From Stratiolaelaps scimitus (Eukaryota > Arthropoda > Arachnida > Mesostigmata > Laelapidae), in NCBI GenBank assembly GCA_019614645.1, contig JABWDB010000002.1, positions 26,091,501 through 26,155,500 on the forward strand: DNA of 64,000 nucleotides, in the 5' to 3' direction. Shown here in pieces: positions 39,401 to 50,673 of the stretch. The position numbers were made by a program, and so were the translations under genes. The first letter of the stretch is position 1. Each line of letters begins with the position of its first letter. The notes below the pieces were generated by a model that saw nothing but the letters and a program-made list of their open reading frames with translations, had not been told where the DNA came from and did no database searches.

Positions 39401-42158
39401 TGCAAAGATGAATCACTATTTAAGTTACTTTTATCCCATAAAGCCTGACTTTTTCGTGCACTTGGAATAGCCCAATTATAAAATTGATATCTATCGGTTT
39501 ATAGTCATGAAGGGCAACTCTAATTATCAGTCAGTTAAGACACAACAATTAATAGCCGAAAGAGCCACTGGTGCTTATATAGAAAGACAAAAATTGGTGT
39601 TGAGGTCGCAACGTCGCCTTTTCAAACCTTTTTAGTTCGGAACAAAATGCGCAAAAAAAATAAACAGTGTCATAGCTCACCCTCCTGGGTTGGTTAGAGC
39701 AGGCTTCTCATAAAGGGATTAAATCAGATCAGAGCAAAATTTACCTTTGTTACTGACTCGAGAGGTCTTTGACAGGTCTCACCTATCAGACAGTGTCTAT
39801 CAGGAACTCTTACTTTTTTTCTTTACCAAACGGCTCGATCGGGGCCGTCCCCTCACAATATCTCGAAAAACCGTGGTGATGATACGGGTTTGTCCAGCTT
39901 TGCAAGTATGTATTAGGAAAATCGCGGTAAAAACCTATTGCATAATATGAATAAATAAATGTGGTTGCATGCGAAGGAAAATAGCTGTTTTTTTTGCTTG
40001 CACATATCTGCATTTCGGTACTATCACGGGGGTAAGGCTATCAACACCGAAATGAAAATGGTTGGGTCGCTGACAGTTGGCTTTACGAAAATGAAGGAAT
40101 GACCCCAGAGTAAGAGGATTCCCTGAGGGGTTCTCACATACGAAAAACATGGTCCAAGAACAACTGGTCTCTCTGAGAGATTTTTGTACGAGTTTCCATA
40201 GCGGATATTAGAGGCACAGACATTGATCTTGCAGAACAGCATTGCTGTTCCATCATGTATTATATCTAGCTGAAGCCTGCATGTTATTTATAATACTTAT
40301 ATAACTCGGAATTGTCGAGTCCCAAATTTGGTTTCGAAATGTGCAAATTTTTGTCTTACGAGCCCATCAATAATAGGCATGGTCAGCCCCATCATTTCGT
40401 TAAAAGACGATAACAGATTCACGTTCTCTTAAAAAACATCTTTGGAAACACTGTTGCAAGGAAGATCCGATATCCTCATTCTCATGAGTTGGCCATATCG
40501 AATATACAGACACAGCGTTCGTGACTGGCAGAGGCTGCCCCGTTTCTTCTGCGAGTATTGACGTTCTATCTCTAGGTGTTTTCTTAGCGAAAACTGTCAA
40601 GAACTTCCAGCTATAATATAATTCTTTCGTAAGTCAAGCGCATCGTTGTGTCATTTAGTGTTTTGTGTACTACTAACACTACTAACATTTACAATGATTT
40701 GAGTTAGCTCATGTTGTATATTATTGTTTATCCATTTCGGATCACCACTCTAGTAAAGGGTGAGAAAATACACTAATGGTCTTCCTATTGTTTTTGGTCA
40801 TATATTGCTTATGTTATCACATTATTCTTGAATGAATTATAATATGTACAATTATATCGCATTATCTAAATTATCAGACTGCTATAAATTTCTTCCATTG
40901 TTTGATTTAATGTATAATTTATTGTAAACTCTCGCATATCTAATGCAGCGTCTAAGTATTAGCAATAATCACTAACTTGTTGTTCATATTTTACAGCACT
41001 ATAGTACCTCCTACGACCTTTAGAAGTCGTTCACACATAACGATTGTACATACGATATCAAGCAACATTCGATTGCCAATAAGGATACGGAGAACACCCA
41101 ACACAAGCAAGGAATTAATGATGAGCCACTACAAGCCAATTAGGAAGATAGCAGATCACTAAGGCAAAGTCTCGTTGTGTTTAAAACCGAAATTGGTTGT
41201 CTCTTTGACCGAATTATCCGTCTTTTTCGTCTCCGAGGGCAGAAACAGGTCCATCTACTCGACACCCAATGCAAGGCCCCTTCTGCTTTACTTAGTAATT
41301 CTCTATCCGAAGGCAAGAGAATTCCTGGTAACTGTCGCCTTTGTGATAATTTGAACTCAAATACCAATTACTAGTACAGCCCGCCGCTTCCTGCGCCATG
41401 AAATGCATGCGCTTCTTCCTATCTATCTCACACGCCTTGGCTTTCTTTGCCTTTCTACATCTAGGAGAAACCAGGCTCTCTAGCTATGGTGGCCTGACCA
41501 GGCCCTTTAGCTATGGTTACCTTCTGATGATTAGATTTCCATGGGGCGTGGCTTCGAACTATTTTTTTCCAAATAGTGCACATACTTGAGTGAAACCTTG
41601 AAGTAACCATAGCGTCGTAAAGACAGATTTCCAATGATAAGATTGAGAGTCAAAAATCGCGTGGGACTTTACATCAAATAGGAAATAAACAGTTATTTTT
41701 TTAGTTGTCTCTTGGGGGCCAAACTCTCAGTAAACTTTAAAAGTCAGTCGATTTGTCAAACATATCAACTTCAGCACATTCTACAGTTGGGTGAAACAGT
41801 GCATAAATTACAAGCATGAGATCTGGACATTACTACACTGATAATAAAATTAAGTAAGTAGTATAATGTTGATTTAGTCAACAAAATCAGCTCTGGAAAT
41901 GATAAGAAGCTTTGATTTATATTTATTTGATATAACTACGATATTATAGATCTTGGATGAGTCTTACGCGCGGTGGTCGGATGCGGCAATCGAATATTTT
42001 ACATAAATTCAGGAGGCGCACAGTACAAAACCTCCAGCAGAGGAAACGCGCCTCGGTTTATCTTTCGTGTTGAACATAACGATCAAATTGTTTGTCATTC
42101 AAAACTCGTACAATGTATATCGATCCACGTCTACGGCTAACGTTGATGGCGTGATTTA
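36482..42158. other. No supported gene; 3' flank of the ACSF2-like gene at its right end
   Basis: The 126-codon minus-strand frame at 37125-37505 contains a good GGCAAG|GTAATG donor but no recognisable protein. Otherwise nothing was seen. Confidence 0.5.
41922..41927 (-). terminator. Candidate polyadenylation signal of the ACSF2-like gene
   Basis: TTTATT on the plus strand reads AATAAA on the minus strand, about 230 nt past the TGA stop codon. It is position-plausible only; the surrounding DNA is AT-rich, so chance occurrence is possible. Confidence 0.3.
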
Positions 42159-45100
42159 TCATAGGCCTAGTTTTGCGGACATTTCTTTTTTCATTATAAA
42201 TTTCTGAATTTTTCCTGAAAGCGTCTTCGGAAATCCGTCGACGAATTCCACGTAACGTGGGATTTTGAAGTGGCTCAACTGAAACAAAAAAGAAGGACGC
42301 GCCCCACGTTTATATACGAAAGAGCATGGGGACTTTGTTTTTACATTCTAGATTTACTAGAAATTGTGCATTCTCTCAGGGTGCGCATGTTACATCTATG
42401 AAAGATTCGTTTTTTAAAACGGATTGTTTTTTTCTCCTCACGTCTTAAATATTACCTTTCCTTTGCATCTTGCTCTGAGTTCTTCAGCAGTTAGTGCTTT
42501 TTTTCCTCTGAGTTTTACCCAAACGGCCACCTCCTCACCTGGAATATGCCGTACAAAATGGATATTTGCTGCTACCGACAGTTGATACTGGGGACTTTCA
42601 TTTTATTAACAGGCCAGACAGCTGGGTATTTACTAATTAGAGAGAGAGATAGGGAGAGGGAGGGAGAGACTAGGTCTAAGGACTGATAGAATAAACGGTT
42701 GGACGGGTGGTTATGATGGAATATTTTCTAACGGCTCACCCATTCTCGAGTCAGGCACTCCAAATACATGAGCCTCCTCAATTTCAGTAACGGTCAATAG
42801 AAAATCTTCAATCTCAGCTGGGTAGATATTTTCGCCACCTCGGATAATCATATCCTTTACACGGCCGCTGATTGTCACGTGTCCTTCTGGCGTCATTATG
42901 GCCTCGTCCCTGGCAATTAGAAGGCAGTTTTATGCTCTCAGATGTCCATATGTAACTAATGGCAGATGCTCTTACAACAAAGTTCTTAATTTGTTTCAAC
43001 GAACTACAGAATACAAACACTTCTCTGTAAATCTGAATGAAGACGAATAATTTCAACGTAAACTTCGACACCAGAGTGACGGATCGAAACGTACCCAGTG
43101 TGATACCAGCCATTCTTGATTACTTCAGCAGTTTTGTCTGGTTGGTACAAATACCCCTGGGTGATATGGTAACCTCTCGAACACAGTTCACCCCGTTGTC
43201 CAAATGGAACGACGTTACCATTGGAGTCGATCACCTTCAGTTCGACATGATCCAATGCGAGTTCAAGGAAGCGACCATCTTCCATTGGTGTTGTCACAGT
43301 GGCTACAGGACTCATCTCTGTCGCTCCATAGGCCGGCTACAAATTATATTTGTTGATTTTTGCAAATAATATACTAATCAGTATTCGGGACTCGATATGA
43401 TATGTAAATAAGAATCAAAACAGCTTATTGCTTGAACACCACATACCAACCTTAAGCACAGCACGAGGTGAGACGGTTATGCTTACAAAAATCCAAGTGT
43501 AAATTTAAACTCTATTCGCTAAAATAATATAGTACTTATGATGACTGATTGCTGCTACTGTAAAACAATTGACACACATACTAAATAATAAATTAGAACA
43601 TTATTTGCATACGCTAATAAATAAATATATGAAGCCTACCCAAACGGATATTCCGAGAACTTTCTTGACTCGCTGAATGAGCTCAACAGGGACAGGGGAT
43701 CCACCTGCGATGAATTTCTTCACAGACGGGAATGACGCATTCTGAGGTGCGTTCGATAGAATATCAATGTACATAGTGGGCGTTCCATACACGATTGTAC
43801 ACCTAGAACGTAACATGTATCTTATTTTCTATTAAAAATAGATTCACCAGGTTCATTAGTAGCTACGATAAATGCGATGTGTGGCAAATTCGATTCGGTC
43901 ATGATAGTATAGGGTGTAACAGCATCATGACGCACTTGTACTTGTCGATTGCCGTTATCGAAGCCTTTGGATTAAATCGAGGCGCAGGCAGAACTACTGT
44001 AGCTCCATGCACGGCAGATCCTAGTGTACCAAGTACACAACCGAAACAGTGAAAAAGTGGCACGTTTACTTGTACGACTGTATTAGCCTCGTTCATACCT
44101 GTACATAGAGCAAAGTCGTTACTTGAAGTCGGTACACATGAATTAATAAATATATCCGCGCAACGTATTATAAAGGCGTGTTAAATCTCTATAAACAGAG
44201 CTATGCCGCCTTTGAAATCTTCTCTCAGAGTCAAAATGGTTTTGTAAGTACATTTTATCTTGCTATCAATATAACTAACGGATAGCTTACGAGAACGATC
44301 GAAAATATTCATTATATGTTTTAAAATAGGGAATAGCATAGGACTCTAAGTTGGATGCGTTATATTTTTGAAGGCAAATGCCACGCGACTTTTGTTCGGT
44401 GATCATGACGTGATAGAATCCATCAACTAGACTAGATTGGCGGGGCTTTATATATATATAATCAGTATTGCAAGTAAACAATTAGTATTATTCTAGTTTA
44501 ATCTCTTATTAACTGTGGCTAAGATCCTACCATTATAATCATGCATACCATTATAATATAAGCTACCATTATAATCATGCATTTTCTAATTAATAGAAAA
44601 TTTTCCAAAGGCCTCAATTCTACATGAATTTGTTTATAGCCCAAATTAAGTTGCAAATTCTTTGCCAATAATGTATGCAATGCATTGACTGCGAACATTT
44701 GTTGTTCACAAGAGCAATTCTACAAAACAACAACAGCCATGATGATGATGGTACTGATGATGGCAATAATAACAACAGCGATAACACTGCAGAAAACGAA
44801 ATATAACAAAGAGTCCGACCGACTTACCTATTCGTGCCCCGAAGGTTCGTGCATTATTGACGAGACTGTGATGGGTTAGCGGGACGCCCTTCGGCTTCCC
44901 GGTCGTACCTGAAGATGAAACCGCAAAAACGAAAAGCAGACACAGAAGAGAAAAAAAACAAGAAAAGAACGAAACAGCGAAAGGGGCAATAACAAAAGAG
45001 AGAGAGAGAGAGAGAAAGTCATTGAAGATCGACGAGGCTACAACGAAGAAGATCCCCTCGGTGGTGCACCCGGGGGAATCGATACAGCAGCACCAGCAGT

Positions 45101-48100
45101 TCTCTATGCAGGAAGACCAGGGAGACAGAAAGCGAACGACGGACGAGAGGAATGATGTGGGCAAATGAAGCCCCAAGAATAACCTAAGTTATCTCACTAG
45201 AAAAAGAACGTGGCCCGCTTGTCACAAAAGTAACCAACGTTTTTCCCTACGCCCGTTCCAGAGTGACAAAACAGGCCGCTTCGACGCCTCTCTATCACCC
45301 TTTAGTCTAGCATTGCTGCGTGCTCTTTATGTGGGGCGGAGTCAGATTTTGCTTGATACATGTTGCATGACAATGATAGAGAAGTAGAAACTGATGTAGG
45401 GGAATATCAGACAAGACTGATAATACTTCTAGTTAGTTGGTAGGTGTGCGATTATCGGGGTAGCTAGCTACAAGGATATTAGAAGGAGAAAGCTCATTTC
45501 CATGTTATTATAACCTGATGGATCAACACTTCACTAACCAGATGTAAACTGGATGCTTGCCACTGTGTCCGCGTCGACTTTGCTATGGATACCTTCGCAC
45601 CGAGTGCGCAATTCATTATTGTCGCCATTTGCGAGTAGTTCAACGTACTGGATCGCGCCCCTATGTAATAACCGTTAGAAAGTAGATTAGTATATCTCAG
45701 ATAAGAAAGAAGAATTCAATTTTGATGTGTGCGGCTCTGCAGTTGATTTTATGGATGCCAAATACTCGGGAGTGATCCAACGGAACACAAGGACATTCAT
45801 TGCCTGATTAATCATTATCCGGATCATATATACAATAATTGCACATATTAGCCAAGATCCAGTCGACAAAACATATGATTTCTGTTGTCAGTGACGGGAA
45901 ACAGCTCGGCGTTTATCTCGATTTGTTTGAATATATCGACTAGAGCCCACACCAGTCTCTAGAGAGTGCTACCGGGGTAACATCGTTACCAACGAGACTC
46001 ATGGCCTCGCTAGAGGTGGCAGGTGATTTAAAAATCTCCCTGTGATAGATTGGCGATCACTCTTTGCAAACGTTTCACTCGTCAGCCGCAGAATGCCTTC
46101 TGTATTCATACAAACCTCATCTTCCTATGATGGTCCAAATCAATGTCTACTAAAGTCTAGCGCCTACATAAACAAGATCCCACCTTCTCTCTATATATCT
46201 CCAATAGGCTTACGCGCCACCAATGCATAGAGGTGTACATCTCTTGTAATTAGTTCAAAAATATGCATTACAAACTCGATGCAGGGTAGGTGCGGTGAAG
46301 AATCAATGTAAGAGTGATACGTACGCTCGCTTTTCTCTGCCTATCGTAACGATACTACGAAGATGTGGCAACTTTTTCAAACGAAGATCATTGGGCGTTG
46401 CTCCGGAGTCCAATTCAGGAGCGAGGCATTTGATAAGGCCGTAGAGATCCACGGGGGTATGAGCCGGATCACCCACGATCACAAGAGAACTTTGGGACTG
46501 TGTCAAAACACAAAAATACGTAAAGTGAGTGTGATGACTATTGTCTACAAATATTTGGTTTAATGAGGAATTTAAGAATTCCCCAGTCGACATACATAAC
46601 ACCGTACGTAATATGAATCGCCTGAAGGTAAGATTCATAAAAATTGGAAAACGACACAATAAGCAAAGAATCACTCAAATCATATCCCTCTAATCTGAGC
46701 ATACTAAGAACCGTTGTTTGTGTTTTATCCCATGTCTACGGAAGAACTCACCTTAAATATATACGTGTAGTGGATAATGCATAATAATCGCCTACAGGAC
46801 TTAAGTTCGGTTGGAACTCTTAGAAACACTTAAATGAGCAGAACATCGATTAGTTACAAAAAAAATCATATTCTGTTACGTGCCAGCGATGACAGTGGAT
46901 GACTCCAAATGCAGCAGTTACTACAACTGCGTAGCACCAGCCGTGATATATCTTTATTTTTACCCTGGGAATCGTTGCATTGTCAGTGAGTTGCTCGTCG
47001 CGCTGTTAAAACAATTCCCTCCGGTCTTCCAAGTTTAGGGTACACATAGGATTGCCACGCTATATGAGGCACACAGACACAAGCAGTGCACACCACAAGA
47101 AGCGTTTCCAAGAAGTGCTCCCGTGATATTCGGCGTGAGCAGCTTCTTATGGAGGGGCACACGCTTTCTGAAAACATCCATCGTTGATCCCTTCAGCACT
47201 TCCGAGTATTTTAGAATCTGAAGAAGCAACGCTGAAATCCCCTGAGTGGATGGACGCCATTCCCGGCGTGTTTCTTCTATATGCTTTCAGCGGCCATACG
47301 ACGAGTACGTCGCATGGACGTACCCTTAGCCATTACCACGCTCACTCGTGAAAACAGCCCGACCGATTTCATCTCGCCTGGCAATACAGATACGTCTCTG
47401 CATCACTCGTAGTACCGTAGCTGTAGTTATTACCACTATGACGTTGTACTTCAGAGAAGACAGCATAGGGAAGTATTTCAAATGAAATATTCGAGCACAA
47501 CTATTGAGCTTCGCAGATTAACAAAAACATATTTTGGTAAGTATTACGCATAAAAATAAGCCAGAAAATAGCCAACATATATAAGGCTGCAACTACGGTT
47601 GCCCAAGTAGGCTACTCTTCAGTTGACTAATAGAGAGTATGTGGGAGGGCTAACGATAGCGCAAACACAACGCATGACAGCCAGTTACCTTGTCGTCGAT
47701 GGCAAGATCAAAAGGTGGCAAACCATCCAGACTTAAGTAATTGGATCATACAGTTACCTGTCAAAGACTATTTATTTAGTTGAACTATGAATCAATTCCT
47801 ATTGTCCTTGGCTGCACTATACTGTGACGTTTAAAAGCACCCTATAAAACATTACAAAGGCTAAGTTCGGCTTAAAAACAATCTTGTTTTTTTGTTATGT
47901 TAATCGACACTTTGAGGCCCAAACAAAGTTAACAACACGTTGTTGCCAGATAGATACGAAAAACATATAAATACCCCATTTGTGCATTACTCCATTGCTA
48001 CCTATTGCTCCTACCAGGTTAAGTGCGTGCTCGATTTCCGGGGGCTGGAAGGCAGGATTGATGTTGACAAGCGCGACACCGATCTTTGCACAGGCAAACT

Positions 48101-48714
48101 GGGTCACTGTCCATTCGTAAACACTTGGAGCAAAAATGGCAATGATAGAACCACGCTCACAGTGTCCCAAAGATAACAGTCCCGCTGCCAGAATGTCCAC
48201 CTGTAAGAGACAATGAATGTATTTAAATGAGTTGCTGTTGTTGTGTAACTTTTATGACACATCACACTGTTACGTTCTAAACTTATCTAAACTGAAAAGA
48301 GTAGTTTTGTTAAAAAACCGAGCTCAAACTCCTTCGCAACTGGAAGTTTATAACTTTAAGGTTTATATTAAGGCTTTAAAACAACACCACGCCACGGGCA
48401 TAACATGCAGCAGGTTATCAACACTGAGAGATTTAATAACTAAACTATAGGTTACAATGATGTACATGCGAACGAAAGTATGGTAAGGCTTTATACATAG
48501 GCATGTGAATATGAAAGACATCTGCAATAAGGGACATCACCGTACATCATGAAGATAATCTGTATATGTCTTCCGAATGTCCTGATGCTGAACGGCGATA
48601 GCATAGGAATCTCCGACCTTATCTGCGCTCCTTCTTAAACTCGCATACTGTGTTTCGAAAACTAATGGTGTATTGCATCCACCGTGCCAATAACTGCCAT
48701 GTCGAGTCTTATGA
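42159..48714 (-). CDS. ACSF2: Acyl-CoA synthetase, ACSF2-type (ANL superfamily), 11 exons
   Basis: Exons from 5' to 3' on the minus strand are 48714..48546, 48200..48015, 46497..46325, 45660..45539, 44908..44828, 44098..43936, 43802..43640, 43336..43095, 42909..42740, 42538..42456 and 42278..42159 (stop TGA). All junctions are GT-AG and all phases agree, giving about 557 residues. The family activates medium-chain fatty acids to acyl-CoA through an acyl-adenylate, and human ACSF2 (about 615 residues) is mitochondrial. Motifs seen are SYWHGG near the N-terminus, the phosphate-binding loop [10 protein letters not shown] (about 216-225), YGATE (356-360), YHTGD (ending at 435), RGGENIYP (457-464) and the A10 lysine in SGKIQK (Lys541). 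All catalytic motifs are intact, so the enzyme should be active. The first exon, which should carry the start codon and any mitochondrial presequence, was not found. The closest alternative is another medium-chain acyl-CoA synthetase of the ANL superfamily. Confidence 0.93.
42638..42671. repeat. Purine-only GA-rich tract in an ACSF2 intron
   Basis: (GA)n and GGGAGA repeats between exons 9 and 10 of the ACSF2-like gene. In transcript sense it is a pyrimidine tract. Confidence 0.8.
44528..44582. repeat. Tandem repeat of a 19-bp AT-rich unit in an ACSF2 intron
   Basis: TACCATTATAATCATGCAT occurs at 44528-44546 and 44564-44582, with a shortened third copy (ACCATTATAAT) between them. Confidence 0.9.
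44996..45015. repeat. (GA)n microsatellite in an ACSF2 intron
   Basis: Short AG array about 90 bp upstream (in gene orientation) of the exon carrying TTGKPKG. Confidence 0.8.
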
Positions 48715-49933
48715 CTGTAATAGAACAACGTCAACGAGAGTATCAAGCTATTGTTAGTTCAATGTTTGCTAAATTACTTCGTTAAGTCATTACGTTTCTA
48801 ATCTCTGGCAGTACTCTTCTAGATCGATATTACAGACGCAAGGGTATTTTGAGGTGATCTTAATATGATACTACCATTCCTCCCTACGATTTTCAGTTTT
48901 GAACAACGCTACATTTTACTGATCTGCATGGAATAGCTGACAATAACAACAATAATATTCTAATATTGGCGTGCTATGTTTGCCTTCTGAGATCGCTAAC
49001 ATTCATTGCGCTCGACGTAGTAACATGTGTGAGAGCCTTGTTATTCAACGGACACGAAACCTGTTTTTGGCCTGTTTGAAAAGGGAAGGGATTTCAATTC
49101 ACTTGTTTTTTCCGCTGATACCAGTTATATTGTTTTATTCGATGTCGGATATTGATTATGATTGTGCGTTTTAAAATAAACAATAGAACAAATAAACAAG
49201 AAGAAAACGATTTTCTTGGTACACAAGATCAATTTGCAGTTAAAATGATTCGAGCGGCGTAACCGCAGTTTCGTTGTTTCACCGTAACGGTTCAGTTAAA
49301 ATGTTTCTAGTTCATTGAATGTTATGATAAGGCGTCGTATCACGTGTCCCGATTCAAAGAATTCTATGTTTTGGTGTTCCGCTAATTCGTCAAACGTTCC
49401 TGGGGACACTTAAAGAAATTCTCGATTAGCTGCTTCGGGTGTGTTTTTCGCCGAGGTAGGTACTAGTCATTAGTATTATTATTGTGGATATAGCCCATCG
49501 TGAGGGAGATATATGGTTGAAAACTACCCGAAATGAAAGAAAAATTACACGAAATACCCAATTATCAAAAAAGCTCCTACAGAGAGGCCTACGTTTGGTT
49601 TGACGACCTGCCAGCTTAGAGGTGCCAATCCTACCTTCCGTGGAGCTAAGGGCGAGTTAACTATCCATGCGTTTCGAGAATCGTGCATCACCCGTCCCCA
49701 GACAAGATGATGACAGCCACTACCACGATCTTGTTTACATAATTAGGTATTATACTCAATTAGTTAATTTATGTGCGTTCCCATTAAATTGTAACAAATG
49801 CTAATAATTGCATATTTGCTATTTTGCAGGTCATTATTTTGCATAGAAGAAACGTGAACTTCCGATTTTATCATGAAGATACGACCAATGCCTACGTTTT
49901 TACCTGCGGGCAAGCGTCCAGCTAACAATTCGG
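48715..49933. other. Probable 5' region of the ACSF2-like gene
   Basis: The missing first coding exon and promoter of the minus-strand gene should lie here or beyond the RT fossil. No convincing ATG-plus-donor exon in the required phase was identified. Confidence 0.4.
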
Positions 49934-50300
49934 TTATGGGTCAAGGGGTTCCGAACGTGGTACCCAGCCTAGAGGTTTGCATGCATTTGGGTTGAAACAC
50001 AAAAATCTATTTTTTTCGAACGCCAAGACTTTCTTAGCAACCCCTAAAACTCTCTCAATATCTCCACCTATGATGCAGTCATCAAGGTTCAAATGAGATG
50101 ATAAAGAGTCCACCAACCCCTTAAACGCTTAGCTGACTAAGGCGGGGCCAAGCGGTTCACCCTGCTGAATACCAGTTGCCGAGGATAACATATTTTCATT
50201 GTGAAATAGCGGAGATAGTTCATGCTTGGTCAGATAGATGAGAGATTTTGGGTACATGATCGATAATTTTCTTCTAAATGATCTGGAAGTAACTTTTGCT
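49934..50300 (-). pseudogene. Reverse-transcriptase fragment of a non-LTR-type retroelement, decayed
   Basis: One minus-strand frame reads the core of a reverse transcriptase palm: a LSIMYPKSLIYL-like segment, then SSATGIQQGEPLGPALVS, then LDDCIIGGDIERVL. These match the family blocks GVQQGDPLGP and (Y)LDDG..GG. The acidic pair of the catalytic DD motif is still present, but the tyrosine before LDD is lost. A TAA stop at 50131..50129 interrupts the frame right after the QQG block, and the spacing from there to the LDD block is shorter than normal. Neither endonuclease nor RNase H is visible. It is a dead fragment lying between the 5' ends of the ACSF2-like and PDZ genes. Confidence 0.75.
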
Positions 50301-50673
50301 GTGATCCTACGTAATGTTGAAGAACACGCGATAGATCGTAACTAGTGATCTATTTTACGAAGGACAAAGTGGCGGGCACCAGATAAAATGGGGTTCCGTA
50401 CCACCTGAAGTTAGACCTATCTTCTAATATCAATAACTGCTGCTAGCGCAGTTCCTAGATTTGTCGCAACGTCACATAAGGCAAGAGATCCCGAAGGTGA
50501 CGAGGTAACAATATAATTGTTTATTATTCCTCCTTCATTTACTGTTGTTATTATTATTAACGGGTGGCCAATATATTTAACGACGTGTATCGTAACTCGG
50601 TCTAGCTTGGCTGACTGGCTTTTAGATCAGCTATGATTGCATGTCCTTATTGCAACTAATAATGTTCTAACAA

